The notes under the pieces: generated by a model | Told to the model about the DNA's origin: nothing | Databases searched by the model: none | Seen by the model: only the letters and a program-made list of their open reading frames with translations | Made by a program: the position numbers and the translations under genes | NCBI GenBank assembly: GCA_016200385.1 | Contig: JACQEV010000350.1 | Span: forward strand, 1 to 9,411 | Length of the DNA stretch: 9,411 nucleotides | Direction: 5' to 3' | DNA from: Candidatus Methylomirabilota bacterium | Lineage (GTDB): Bacteria; Methylomirabilota; Methylomirabilia; Methylomirabilales; Methylomirabilaceae | Shown here: positions 1-7,095 of the stretch, piece by piece | How the letters are laid out: every line of letters begins with the position of its first letter | How positions within the stretch are numbered: position 1 is the stretch's first letter

Positions 1-998
1 ACGAACAAGCGGTCATCTGCATAGATTGACGGAGGGCCCAGCGGCTCACCGACGACCGGCACGATCCCCCTGCCCTTCTTCCCGGTGCTCTCCGCGACGA
101 GCTGTTCGATCCACAGGCCGAACGGTGTCAGCCGCTCTCCGGTGATCAGCGTGAGCTTGTCCCGGCCACCCCTGGCTGCAGCCCCCATCACAATACCGAG
201 TGCTACGCCCGGGTTTTCGGCTACCGTACTTCTTGGGCCGCAGACGTGCGACATCGCACGGCCCCAGGCGAGCAGCCCACCGAGATCGATCCCCATCAGA
301 GCGGCCGGGACCAGCCCAAACAACGAGAGCGCTGAGTACCGGCCGCCGATGTCGGCGGCGTTCAGGAAGATCTCCCGGTACCCGTTGCGCTCCGCGAGAT
401 CGTGAAACGGGGTTCCCTCATCGGTAATCGCGACAAGATGACGGCCCGGCTGCTTCACGCCCGCCGCCGCGAGGCGGCTGACGAAATAGGTCCAGAGCAG
501 ATTCGGCTCGATGGTCGTGCCCGACTTGCTGCTGACCAGGAAGAGGGTCTCCGTTATCGAAATCTTCTCCTCCACATTGCGTATCGCGGCCGGATCGGTC
601 GTATCGAGCACCGTGAACGCGGGTGCGCCTTCGACCCCGCCGAGGATGGCACGCATCACCTCGGCGGCCAAGCTCGAACCACCCATGCCCAGTAGCACGA
701 CGTGCGTAATGCCTTCCCTCCACGTGGCATCGGCGAACCGCGTCAGCCGCGATAACGACGTGACCATCCGTTCGGGCGACTCGAGCCAGCCGAGCCGCTT
801 CTCGATCTTCTGTTGGACGTCCGGTTGATCGGACCAGAGTCCAGCGCGTTTGGCCCACAGCCCCTGGACGAAGCCGACCCGCTCCAGCTCTGCGCGGTAC
901 CGTCCGATAGCCTCCTCCAGCGCGCCCGCACACACTTGGGTGGTCCCGGCCAGGAGCGCTACCCTCGATCCCATTTCTGTTTCTGGGTTCGTCACCAT
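1..998 (-). CDS. pgi: glucose-6-phosphate isomerase of the Tal-Pgi half type, 3' end off window
   Basis: This gene encodes a cytoplasmic enzyme that interconverts glucose 6-phosphate and fructose 6-phosphate. The 332 visible codons run unbroken off the left edge. Two sugar-isomerase (SIS) segments are seen: LLGMGGSSLA at residues 102-111 and SSKSGTTIEPN at 156-166, the phosphate-binding serine/threonine loop of the Pgi family. Further on are GGRYSALS and a segment rich in GVALGIVMGAAA. The wording (GMGGSSLA, LWAK, LGWL near the N-terminus) is what I recall from the Pgi half of bifunctional transaldolase-Pgi fusions rather than classical E. coli Pgi. Here it is not fused: the upstream frame ends in the rpiA stop and the ATG at 998 lies 16 bases after it. 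No strong ribosome binding site precedes the ATG, so translation may be coupled to rpiA; an in-frame ATG at 974 is an alternative start. The family is secure; the Tal-Pgi subtype is inferred from memory. Confidence 0.9.
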   Translation of the reverse strand, partial: MVTNPETEMGSRVALLAGTTQVCAGALEEAIGRYRAELERVGFVQGLWAKRAGLWSDQPDVQQKIEKRLGWLESPERMVTSLSRLTRFADATWREGITHVVLLGMGGSSLAAEVMRAILGGVEGAPAFTVLDTTDPAAIRNVEEKISITETLFLVSSKSGTTIEPNLLWTYFVSRLAAAGVKQPGRHLVAITDEGTPFHDLAERNGYREIFLNAADIGGRYSALSLFGLVPAALMGIDLGGLLAWGRAMSHVCGPRSTVAENPGVALGIVMGAAARGGRDKLTLITGERLTPFGLWIEQLVAESTGKKGRGIVPVVGEPLGPPSIYADDRLF

Positions 999-1014
999 GC
1001 TCGATATTCGCCCG

Positions 1015-1752
1015 TCATCGATCGGCTCGATGTCGCACCTCAACTGCCTCGTCGTCCTGGACGAGGACGGTGTCGGCCATCCCGATGAAGAGCCCCGTGC
1101 CGACCACCCCGGGGATCGAGAGAATCGATTGCTCGAGGGCGGCCGGGTCGGGGATCGGGGAGATGCCGCAATCAAGAATCTGATTGCCGTTATCGGTCAC
1201 GAACGGACGGCCTTCGACCAGGCGCACTATTGGCCGACAACCTAGCTCTATGAGGCGACGCTGGCACAAAGGCAATCCAAAGGGCACGACCTCGACTGGA
1301 AGGATGCCGCGGCTCCCGACGATCGGCACCAGCTTCCCGGCCCCGACCAGGATAATCAGGCGCTTCGAGGAGGCGGCGACGATCTTCTCCCGCACCATCG
1401 CACCGCCATACCCTTTGATGAGGTCGAGGTGGGGATCGACCTCATCGGCGCCGTCGAAGGTGACGTCGATCTGGCCCACCTCGTCGAGCCTCGCCAGCAA
1501 GATGCCTAGCTGCGTCGCCAGGTCGGCCGTGACCTGTGAAGTCGGCACCCCCCGGACTCGCAACCCTCCCTTGACGGCCGCACCGAGGGCATGCACAAAC
1601 GCGGTCGCCGCGCGTCCGGTGCCCAGGCCGACCACATCGCCATCCTGGACGAACTCGAGAGCCCGTGTAGCTACGGACGGCCGCGTCTCCGGCCCGGCAG
1701 AACCGCCGGAGCGCAATTGTTGACTATGCGTGCTTGGTTCCCCGCTCACCAA
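1015..1752 (-). CDS. rpiA: ribose-5-phosphate isomerase A
   Basis: RpiA interconverts ribose 5-phosphate and ribulose 5-phosphate in the non-oxidative pentose phosphate (or Calvin) pathway, in the cytoplasm. The 245-residue product has the phosphate loop GLGTGRAAT (42-50), DGADE (100-104) and KGYGGAMVREK (113-123). D100, D103, K113 and E122 have the same spacing as the E. coli catalytic residues D81, D84, K94 and E103. Y115 sits where many homologues have glycine. The start is uncertain. The TTG at 1752 has GGGAG 12 bases upstream (1765-1769), a GTG follows at 1749, and an internal TTG at codon 13 would give a more typical N-terminus; the family normally has about 20 fewer residues before the phosphate loop. 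The gene is followed after 16 bases by the sugar isomerase on the same strand, indicating a two-gene operon for hexose and pentose phosphate interconversion. It is likely driven by the promoter at 1911-1940. Confidence 0.95.
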   Translation of the reverse strand: MVSGEPSTHSQQLRSGGSAGPETRPSVATRALEFVQDGDVVGLGTGRAATAFVHALGAAVKGGLRVRGVPTSQVTADLATQLGILLARLDEVGQIDVTFDGADEVDPHLDLIKGYGGAMVREKIVAASSKRLIILVGAGKLVPIVGSRGILPVEVVPFGLPLCQRRLIELGCRPIVRLVEGRPFVTDNGNQILDCGISPIPDPAALEQSILSIPGVVGTGLFIGMADTVLVQDDEAVEVRHRADR

Positions 1753-1844
1753 ATGATTTGGAGGCTCCCGGTTGAACTGAGCGTTGTGTGGGATCCTATA
1801 CGGTTATGTTGCCCGACGGAGATCGTATCTGGCAGGAAGGCGAT

Positions 1845-1868
1845 CCTTGGCCCACGCGGCGGGCAAGG
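1845..1868 (-). other. stem-loop in the rpiA leader
   Basis: On the minus strand CCTTGCCC and GGGCCAAGG can pair, with one bulged base and a 7-base loop. The stem falls inside the roughly 150-base leader expected if rpiA starts from the promoter at 1911-1940. No U-run follows it, so it does not look like an attenuator terminator. Its function is unknown. Confidence 0.35.
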
Positions 1869-1910
1869 CACGCTCGCACCGTTCCAAAAGTCCGCAGAAA
1901 TGCTGAGGTG

Positions 1911-1940
1911 CTTATACTATGTTAGACGCTCGAATGTCAA
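1911..1940 (-). promoter_or_regulatory. sigma70-type promoter for rpiA-pgi
   Basis: Read on the minus strand, a perfect -35 box TTGACA (1940-1935) is followed after 18 bases by TATAAG (1916-1911), a 5 of 6 match to the -10 consensus. Transcription would start near 1904 and run toward rpiA, leaving a leader of about 150 bases. No other convincing hexamer pair was found upstream of rpiA. Assignment to rpiA is from position and orientation only. Confidence 0.6.
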
Positions 1941-1960
1941 GGTAAGACGCTGGAGTGTCA
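1923..1960. repeat. two 17-base imperfect direct repeats, 21-base period
   Basis: The units 1923-1939 and 1944-1960 share AGACGCT-GA-TGTCA and match at 14 of 17 positions. The 21-base period equals two helical turns, so a protein bound to each copy would lie on the same DNA face. The left copy overlaps the -35 box of the rpiA promoter and the right copy lies just upstream of it. This is the arrangement of an operator pair or activator site, but I do not recognise the motif. Confidence 0.5.
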
Positions 1961-2174
1961 GCGGTTCCACGGGCTACGCGTCAGGGCCTGCGGGTCGAGA
2001 GGGACCGGGCCATGGCCGCAGCTCGGCAACATCGCGCGGCCAAGAGCACGCTTGACCTTTTGGTCGTTGCATGATAGCCATAAAGCGAAAACAATAGGGC
2101 TGTAGTGAAGATCGGCTGGTGGGGTGTGTGGAGGGCGAAGAGTCCTTGCAAAAGAGAGAGTGAGTGATCCGTCT

Positions 2175-3326
2175 ATGGTAATCGACAGGGGACTTGCCTT
2201 GCCGGGCGATCGCGTTCCACCTACCCACCGTGCATGGGTTGAGGTCGATCTGGGCGCGATCCGCAACAACGTCAAAGCGATCCGGCAACTTCTTTCTCCA
2301 TCGACTCGACTCATGTCGGTCGTCAAGGCCGACGGATACGGCCATGGCGCGGCGGCCGTGGCTCGGACCGCGCTGTCGGCGGGCGCCTCGTGGCTGGCGG
2401 TCGCCACGCTGGAGGAGGGAATCCGGCTGAGAGCTGCGGGGATCGAGGCGCCGATTCTGCTCTTCGGCCCGACGATCTCCAAAGAGGAAATCGAGGCGGT
2501 TGCCGAGCACCGCCTGCAGCCGACCGTCTGTAGCCTCGCTCAAGCACATCGGTTCTCCGAGGCCGGTCTGGGTGTCATCCCAATGCACCTGAAGGTCGAT
2601 ACCGGCATGTCCCGCCTCGGAGTCGCGTGGCAGGACGCCCAACATCTCCTTTCCGCGTTAAGGGGTCTGCCCAATGTCACCGTCGCCAGCCTCTACAGCC
2701 ATCTGGCCACGGCTGATTCCCCGGACCTTCTCGCGGCCGCGCAGCAGGTCCAGCGGTTCGTAGAGCTGGTTGACGGGCTGGAGACCGAGAGAGCCCGGCC
2801 CCCATTGATGCACCTGGCGAATTCAGCGGCGACGCTCTCGGCCCCCACAACTCACTTCGATCTGGTCCGAGTCGGCTTGGCCCAGTACGGCATCTACCCT
2901 GCCTCGCACCTGCGCGACGCAGTCCCGCTTCTCCCCGCCCTGTCCGTGAGAGCCAGGATCGTCTTCATCAAGACGGTCCCACCCGGGACCGGGGTGAGTT
3001 ACGGCCACACCTTCCAGACGACTTGCCCCACGAGACTGGCCACTGTGGCCATTGGCTACGGCGATGGGGTCCCTCGTGCCCTGTCCAACGGGATCGATTT
3101 CCTCGTCCGCGGCCGGAGGGTTCAACAGGTCGGAACGATTACGATGGACCAGTGTCTGATCGATGTCACGGGGGTGCCGGAGACGATCGAGGGAGATATC
3201 ACGACGCTGTTGGGGCAGGATGGGACGGAGTCTATCTTCATCGGCGAGTGGGTCAAACGCCTGGGGACCGTTCCCTACGAGATCCTGACCACCCTTTCGC
3301 CACGTCTCCCGCGCATTTTTTGCTAG
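2175..3326 (+). CDS. alr: alanine racemase
   Basis: Alr is a PLP enzyme that converts L-alanine to D-alanine for peptidoglycan in the cytoplasm. From the ATG at 2175 the product is 383 residues, normal for the family. The PLP lysine is K51 in VVKADGYGHG, the substrate-carboxylate arginine is R147 in KVDTGMSRLG, and the second catalytic base is Y276 in GVSYGHTF. RVGLAQYGIYP, the MDQ triplet and the C-terminal SPRLPRI are also family signatures. The start was chosen because the conserved barrel begins at RAWVEVDLGAI (19-29) and GAGTGA lies 7 bases upstream of the ATG. In-frame GTG codons at 2124 and 2160 would add 17 or 5 residues without family support. The gene is transcribed away from rpiA. 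A tRNA gene follows on the same strand after about 170 bases with its own promoter, so alr is probably monocistronic. Confidence 0.96.
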   Translation: MVIDRGLALPGDRVPPTHRAWVEVDLGAIRNNVKAIRQLLSPSTRLMSVVKADGYGHGAAAVARTALSAGASWLAVATLEEGIRLRAAGIEAPILLFGPTISKEEIEAVAEHRLQPTVCSLAQAHRFSEAGLGVIPMHLKVDTGMSRLGVAWQDAQHLLSALRGLPNVTVASLYSHLATADSPDLLAAAQQVQRFVELVDGLETERARPPLMHLANSAATLSAPTTHFDLVRVGLAQYGIYPASHLRDAVPLLPALSVRARIVFIKTVPPGTGVSYGHTFQTTCPTRLATVAIGYGDGVPRALSNGIDFLVRGRRVQQVGTITMDQCLIDVTGVPETIEGDITTLLGQDGTESIFIGEWVKRLGTVPYEILTTLSPRLPRIFC

Positions 3327-3396
3327 CGTGATTCGAACCCCCCTGCGATGTCCCATTTTTGGAGTTGACGGGCCCAAGAAATATTGCTAGAAAGTC

Positions 3397-3412
3397 GGTC
3401 GGCGCGCCGACC
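3397..3412. repeat. perfect 16-base GC-rich palindrome
   Basis: GGTCGGCGCGCCGACC is self-complementary over all 16 bases and sits between alr and the tRNA-Leu promoter. As RNA it would form a 6-base-pair stem with a CGCG loop. No T-run follows it in either direction, so it is not a standard intrinsic terminator. It could be a terminator core lacking the U-tract, or a binding site for a dimeric regulator. Confidence 0.5.
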
Positions 3413-3441
3413 CCCTCGTGCCTGGGCCGGGCGAGGCTTTG

Positions 3442-3470
3442 TGGACACAGCTTTCGCCCTATGCTATAGT
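3442..3470 (+). promoter_or_regulatory. promoter of tRNA-Leu-tig-clpP unit
   Basis: The -35 box TGGACA (3442-3447) and the -10 box TATAGT (3465-3470) each match consensus at 5 of 6 positions and are separated by the optimal 17 bases. A TGC immediately before the -10 gives an extended -10. The predicted start near 3477 lies about 20 bases before the tRNA 5' end, typical of tRNA promoters. Because the tRNA is followed closely by tig and clpP, this promoter probably serves them too. Confidence 0.75.
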
Positions 3471-3497
3471 GTTGCTGACCCACGCTGGGAGACCGAC

Positions 3498-3584
3498 GCG
3501 AGAGTGGCGGAATGGCAGACGCGCTGGACTTAGGATCCAGTCCGCCTCCGGCGGATGGGGGTTCAACTCCCCCCTCTCGCACCA
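3498..3584 (+). tRNA. tRNA-Leu, anticodon UAG
   Basis: This is a complete 87-base class II tRNA including an encoded CCA. The acceptor stem pairs GCGAGAG (3498-3504) with CTCTCGC (3574-3580). The anticodon stem CTGGA/TCCAG closes the loop CTTAGGA with anticodon TAG at 3531-3533, reading CUN leucine codons. The long variable arm TCCGCC-TCC-GGCGGA (3541-3555) is the leucine/serine class hallmark. The T arm is GGGGG-TTCAACT-CCCCC. A discriminator A at 3581 precedes CCA at 3582-3584. The trigger factor gene starts 29 bases later on the same strand. Confidence 0.97.
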
Positions 3585-3613
3585 CCAATGGAGCCTCTGA
3601 CCCCAACGCGTAC

Positions 3614-4915
3614 ATGAAAGTAGACATCGAAGAGATCAGCAGCACCAAGCGCGCGCTTCGAATCGAATTGCCCCTCCAGAGCCTCCTGGACAAGCTCGAG
3701 GAGGCCTACCGGCATCTTTCCAAAAAGGCTCGCCTTCCCGGCTTCCGCCCAGGGAAAGCTCCGCGGGACGTCCTGCGCCTGCACTTCAAGGAGGAAGCCA
3801 GGCAGGAGGCTCTCCGGGAGCTCATCCCCGCAAGCTATACCCAGGCCCTCAAAGAGGTCAATCTGGATCCGGTCAGCGAACCCACGGTGGATGAGGTGGT
3901 GTGCGAGGAAGGAAAGCCCCTGATCTTCCGGGCCAGCTTCGAGGTCAGGCCGGCGCTGCAGCCGTCGGGATACACGGGAATTCAGGCCTACAAGGAGACG
4001 GTCGATGTCGCGGACTCGGAGGTGGACCAGGCCCTGGAGTATCTTCGCGAACAGGCGTCGGAGTATGTGCCGATGGAGGGCTGGCCGGCCCTGCGCGAAG
4101 ACCTGGTGGTGGTGGACTACGAGGGCTTCATCGGCGGCAAACCGCTCAAGGGTGCGACCGCCCAGAATGTGTCAATTCTCCTTGGCGCCCGCCAGTTCAT
4201 CCCCGAGTTCGAGGAGCAGCTCCACGGCCTCAAGAAAGGGGAACCCAAGGAGTTCACCCTGGAGTTTCCTGCTGATCACGGGCGACGGGAGCTGGCGGGG
4301 AAGCGCGTCCTCTTCAGGGTGGCGGTCAAAGAGGTCAAGAAGAAGCGGGTGCCTCCGCTGGACAATGATTTTGCCAAATCGGCCGGTGAGTGCGAGAATG
4401 TCCGGGAGTTGAAGGAGAAGGTCAAGAAAGACCTGCTGGCCCACAAGGAGCGGGAGCAGGTGGCTCGCCTGAAGGACCAGATCCTTGAGCAGTTGCTGGC
4501 CGCCCACCCATTCGATGCTCCGAAGTCCCTTGTCGATGCGGAGGTCGAACACATCCTCGCCGAGCTGAAGCGAAGCCTGACCAGCCGAGGGGCGACGGCC
4601 GCTCAGATCGAGGAGGAAGCCACGCGCGGCCGTGACAAGGCAAGAGACCTTGCCAGAAAACGGGTGCGAAGTTCCCTCTTTCTGGAGGCGGTCGCGAAGC
4701 AGGAGCGTCTTGTCGTCTCAGAAGAGGAATTGAATGAGGAGATCCGCTCTTTTGCTGCTGCCTTACACCAGGATCCCGCCGCTTTCCGAGAGATGCTGCG
4801 GCGGGAGGGGCGCCTCGAGGGGATTGAAAGACGGCTGCTGGAGCGAAAGGCTCTCAATTTCCTGTACGAACGGGCCAATGTGGTGGAGGGGGTCAATCTC
4901 GTGACCCTTGCCTGA
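3614..4915 (+). CDS. tig: trigger factor, ribosome-associated chaperone and prolyl isomerase
   Basis: Trigger factor binds ribosomal protein uL23 at the exit tunnel and shelters nascent chains. The 433-residue product is of normal length. The ribosome-docking signature GFRPGKAP is at residues 43-50, the same positions as E. coli GFRKGKVP. A FKBP-like PPIase domain covers about 160-245 (DLVVVDYEG, then [20 protein letters not shown]). The rest is the helical, lysine- and glutamate-rich C-terminal chaperone domain. The start ATG at 3614 is fixed by family alignment (MKVDIEEIS). The frame stays open upstream to 3512, but that stretch lies inside the tRNA. There is no good ribosome binding site: the nearest GGAG is 20 bases upstream (3590-3593). 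The gene is 29 bases after the tRNA-Leu and 17 bases before clpP, so the three are probably one transcript and the tig 5' end would come from tRNA 3' maturation. Confidence 0.97.
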   Translation: MKVDIEEISSTKRALRIELPLQSLLDKLEEAYRHLSKKARLPGFRPGKAPRDVLRLHFKEEARQEALRELIPASYTQALKEVNLDPVSEPTVDEVVCEEGKPLIFRASFEVRPALQPSGYTGIQAYKETVDVADSEVDQALEYLREQASEYVPMEGWPALREDLVVVDYEGFIGGKPLKGATAQNVSILLGARQFIPEFEEQLHGLKKGEPKEFTLEFPADHGRRELAGKRVLFRVAVKEVKKKRVPPLDNDFAKSAGECENVRELKEKVKKDLLAHKEREQVARLKDQILEQLLAAHPFDAPKSLVDAEVEHILAELKRSLTSRGATAAQIEEEATRGRDKARDLARKRVRSSLFLEAVAKQERLVVSEEELNEEIRSFAAALHQDPAAFREMLRREGRLEGIERRLLERKALNFLYERANVVEGVNLVTLA

Positions 4916-4932
4916 ACGAAGGGAGTACGCGC

Positions 4933-5562
4933 ATGTACCTGATTCCGATGGTGGTCGAGCAGACGAGCCGTGGAGAGCGAGCCTACGACATCTTCTCCCG
5001 CCTCCTGAAGGACCGAATCCTGTTCATCGGCACCCCGATCGACGATGCCGAGTCGAACCTGGTCATCGCCCAACTCCTGTTCCTTGAGGCGGAAGACCCC
5101 GACAAGGACATCCATCTGTATGTCAACTCACCCGGCGGTTCGGTGACCGCGGCCCTGGCCATCTACGATACCATGCAGTATGTCAAGCCGGCCATCGAGA
5201 CCATCTGCATGGGGCAGGCGGCCAGCGGCGCTGCGCTGCTTCTGGCGGCCGGAGCCAAGGGAAAGCGATTCGCCCTGCCTCACGCCCGCATCATGATCCA
5301 TCAGCCGTACGGCGGCGCCCAGGGCCAGTCGACGGACATCCAGATCCAGGCGAAAGAGATCCTTCGGATGCGGGAGGAGCTGGACAGGATCATCTCCCTG
5401 CACACCGGCCAGCCGTTGGAGCGGGTCGAGAAAGACAGCGAGCGAGACTTTTTCATGTCAGCGCCAGAGGCCAAGGTATACGGCCTCATCGACGAGGTGA
5501 TCCACTCGCGGGTCGGCCTCGTGACGCCAGCGGCTGCCGTCGCAGCGCCTCAACCAGCGTGA
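4933..5562 (+). CDS. clpP: ATP-dependent Clp protease proteolytic subunit
   Basis: ClpP forms the tetradecameric serine protease chamber that degrades proteins unfolded by ClpX or ClpA/C. The 209-residue product begins with the typical [19 protein letters not shown]. The catalytic triad is visible as S98 ([10 protein letters not shown]), H123 (IMIHQPYGG) and D172 ([12 protein letters not shown]), at family-standard positions. The handle region [16 protein letters not shown] is at 67-82. The residue after the catalytic serine is glycine where most homologues have methionine (AASMG), a mild variation near the active site. A short alanine/proline-rich tail (about residues 198-209) ends the protein. 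The ATG is preceded by AAGGGAG with about 7 bases of spacing. It follows tig by 17 bases, in the same transcript, and clpX, its unfoldase partner, follows 203 bases downstream. Confidence 0.97.
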   Translation: MYLIPMVVEQTSRGERAYDIFSRLLKDRILFIGTPIDDAESNLVIAQLLFLEAEDPDKDIHLYVNSPGGSVTAALAIYDTMQYVKPAIETICMGQAASGAALLLAAGAKGKRFALPHARIMIHQPYGGAQGQSTDIQIQAKEILRMREELDRIISLHTGQPLERVEKDSERDFFMSAPEAKVYGLIDEVIHSRVGLVTPAAAVAAPQPA

Positions 5563-5616
5563 GCGCTCGGCCGACCAGCACTGACTGATTGACCGTGTCC
5601 GGGCAAGGGGCGAATC

Positions 5617-5632
5617 GATCGGCAGGCCGATC
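5617..5632. repeat. inverted repeat in the clpP-clpX spacer
   Basis: GATCGGC (5617-5623) and GCCGATC (5626-5632) are perfectly complementary with two bases between them. A short stem-loop could form in the clpP-clpX transcript. No T-run follows, so this is not a clear terminator, and a protein site is equally possible. Confidence 0.45.
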
Positions 5633-5655
5633 CTCAAGCGCATCGCAGTCATCAC

Positions 5656-5677
5656 CATAGAAAGAGCATAGAAAGAG
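5656..5677 (+). repeat. perfect tandem duplication of an 11-base unit
   Basis: CATAGAAAGAG occurs twice head to tail (5656-5666 and 5667-5677) in the spacer before clpX. The unit is purine-rich and one helical turn long. It could be a replication-slippage duplication or a paired binding site. It lies about 90 bases before the clpX start. Confidence 0.6.
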
Positions 5678-5765
5678 ATCAAACGGGCTCGTTGGGACGG
5701 TCCGCTCCCTTTTGCTCTTGACGTCACATCGTCGCAACGGCGCGAAGCACGAGAAGGAGGGGTCG

Positions 5766-7013
5766 ATGGCCAAGGCGGTGAAGGGCGGTGGAAAGCTCAC
5801 CTGCTCCTTTTGTGGAAAAAATCAAGACGACGTCCGGAAGTTGATCGCTGGTCCCACGGTGTACATCTGCGACGAGTGCATCGAGCTCTGCAATGACATC
5901 ATCGCCGAGGAATGGGAAGAGGAAAAGAGCAAGAGTTTCGGGGAACTTCCCAAACCCGCCGAGATCAAATCGATCTTGGACCAGTATGTCATCGGCCAGG
6001 AGCGGGCCAAAAAGAGCCTGGCGGTCGCCGTCCACAACCACTACAAGCGCGTCAACGCCCGGATGACCTTTGATGAAGTCGAACTGACCAAGTCGAATAT
6101 CCTCCTCATCGGTCCCACCGGATGTGGCAAGACGTTGCTGGCTCAAACCCTGGCCAAGATCCTGGACGTCCCGTTCACCATCGCCGATGCCACGACCCTC
6201 ACCGAGGCGGGGTATGTCGGGGAGGACGTGGAGAACATCATCCTCCGACTGTTGCAGGTCGCCGACTACGACGTGGAACGGGCGGAGCGGGGGATCATCT
6301 ACATCGATGAGATCGACAAGATCGCGCGAAAGTCCGAAAACCCTTCCATTACTCGAGATGTCTCGGGCGAGGGGGTCCAGCAGGCTCTCCTGAAGATCCT
6401 GGAAGGAACCGTGGCCAATGTCCCGCCGCAAGGAGGCCGAAAGCATCCCCAGCAGGAGTATCTTCAGGTTGACACGACCAATATTCTGTTCGTCTGCGGC
6501 GGTGCGTTCGTCGGGCTGGAGAAGATCATCGAGCACCGGATCGGCCAGAAGTCGATGGGGTTCGGGGCCCAGATTCAGGGGAGGCGCGGAAAACGAATCA
6601 GCGAGCTGCTGACCGAGGTCCAGCCGGAAGACCTGCTTCGCTATGGCCTGATCCCCGAGCTGGTGGGGCGGCTGCCGGTGGTGGCGGCCCTGCACGAGCT
6701 GGACGAAAAGGCCCTTGTCCGGATCCTGGTGGAACCGAAGAATGCGCTCTTGCGACAGTACCAGAAGTTCTTCGATTTCGAGCACGTGAAACTGACCTTT
6801 ACCGACGATGCGATCAGCGCAGTGGCCCAAGAGGCCGCCAAGCGAGAGACCGGCGCCCGCGGGCTCCGAGCGATCCTCGAGGAGATCATGCTCGACATCA
6901 TGTATGAGGTTCCCTCCCAGTCGGGGATCGCCGAGTGCATTGTCAATCGTGAGGCAGTGATCGAGCGAAAGGCTCCGATCATGCTCTACAAGAAGAAGGC
7001 TGAATCCGCATAG
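5766..7013 (+). CDS. clpX: ATP-dependent unfoldase ClpX
   Basis: ClpX is the hexameric AAA+ unfoldase that recognises tagged substrates and feeds them to ClpP. The 415-residue product has the N-terminal zinc-binding domain with C13, C16, C35 and C38. Walker A GPTGCGKT is at 116-123, pore loop 1 GYVG at 149-152, Walker B IIYIDE at 177-182, the RKH loop at 225-227, and sensor 2 GARGLR at 363-368. The ClpP-docking tripeptide is MGF at 264-266, where IGF or a similar aliphatic-GF is usual. Walker A carries cysteine (C120) where serine is common. Neither change looks disabling. The start ATG at 5766 is preceded by a near-perfect AAGGAGG (5754-5760), much better than that of tig. This and the 203-base gap from clpP suggest separate translation control, though no promoter was recognised in the gap. 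In many relatives lon follows clpX; here a hairpin-rich spacer and bamD follow. Confidence 0.97.
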   Translation: MAKAVKGGGKLTCSFCGKNQDDVRKLIAGPTVYICDECIELCNDIIAEEWEEEKSKSFGELPKPAEIKSILDQYVIGQERAKKSLAVAVHNHYKRVNARMTFDEVELTKSNILLIGPTGCGKTLLAQTLAKILDVPFTIADATTLTEAGYVGEDVENIILRLLQVADYDVERAERGIIYIDEIDKIARKSENPSITRDVSGEGVQQALLKILEGTVANVPPQGGRKHPQQEYLQVDTTNILFVCGGAFVGLEKIIEHRIGQKSMGFGAQIQGRRGKRISELLTEVQPEDLLRYGLIPELVGRLPVVAALHELDEKALVRILVEPKNALLRQYQKFFDFEHVKLTFTDDAISAVAQEAAKRETGARGLRAILEEIMLDIMYEVPSQSGIAECIVNREAVIERKAPIMLYKKKAESA

Positions 7014-7046
7014 CGCGCCGCGATCTCCCGAGCCTGTCGGGGAGTC
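7003..7046 (+). repeat. copy 1 of duplicated palindromic element, spanning the clpX stop
   Basis: This stretch begins with AATCCGCATAGCGC (7003-7016), which contains the clpX TAG, and ends with GGGGAGTC (7039-7046). The same start and end blocks recur at 7120-7158. The 19 bases ending in each GGGGAGTC match at 15 positions, and copy 2 is 5 bases shorter in the middle. The element is palindromic in both copies. Confidence 0.7.
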
Positions 7047-7055
7047 AAGGCGCGC
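7013..7055 (+). other. large stem-loop immediately after clpX stop
   Basis: An outer stem pairs GCGCGCC (7013-7019) with GGCGCGC (7049-7055). Inside it, CTCCCGA (7025-7031) pairs with TCGGGGAG (7037-7044), with one bulged G and a short loop. GA/TC pairs extend the inner stem at its base. The structure starts at the last base of the clpX stop codon. It has the strength of a terminator hairpin but is followed by GAATACC, not a T-run. A 3' mRNA-stabilising or partial-termination role is possible. Confidence 0.6.
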
Positions 7056-7072
7056 GAATACCGGAAGATTCC

Positions 7073-7093
7073 ATTCCGCTCGGATCGAGGAAT
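7073..7093 (+). other. small stem-loop in clpX-bamD spacer
   Basis: ATTC/GAAT (7073-7076 with 7090-7093) and CTCG/CGAG (7079-7082 with 7086-7089) form two stacked 4-base stems around a GAT loop, with two unpaired bases between them. It is one of four adjacent stem-loops in this spacer. Function is not known. Confidence 0.4.
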
Positions 7094-7095
7094 CG

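Larger units (their letters stand above)
1753..2174. other. divergent intergenic region between rpiA and alr
   Basis: This 422-base stretch has no supportable gene on either strand. It holds the leftward rpiA promoter, the 21-base-period direct repeats and a leader stem-loop. For the rightward alr gene the promoter is not obvious. TTGACC at 2052-2057 has only a poor -10 (TAGCCA) 17 bases downstream, and TTGCAT at 2067-2072 with AACAAT at 2090-2095 is an equally weak alternative. A GA-rich stretch (2151-2167) precedes the alr ATG. Confidence 0.6.

Noticed and set aside
1772..1802. Possible plus-strand promoter TTGAAC with TATACG
   Set aside because: The spacer is 19 bases, each box matches at only 4 of 6 positions, and it is about 370 bases from alr.
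1913..1918. TATACT as a plus-strand -10 for alr
   Set aside because: No -35 box lies at the proper distance on the plus strand. The same bases are explained better by the minus-strand promoter.
1591..2055. 154-codon plus-strand frame across the rpiA 5' end and spacer
   Set aside because: It is a shadow of rpiA running into non-coding DNA, with no domain, no ribosome binding site and an Arg/Gly-rich composition.
2124..2174. Longer alr beginning at GTG 2124
   Set aside because: The 17 added residues have no family support and there is no clear ribosome binding site before the GTG.
3327..3360. tRNA T-arm-like motif GGTTCGAATC on the minus strand after alr
   Set aside because: The flanking bases GGGGG and CACGC do not pair, and there is no acceptor or anticodon arm, so it is not a tRNA and only weakly a remnant.
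3512..3613. N-terminal extension of trigger factor by 34 codons
   Set aside because: The extension lies within the tRNA-Leu gene. The family N-terminus matches MKVDIEEIS at 3614.
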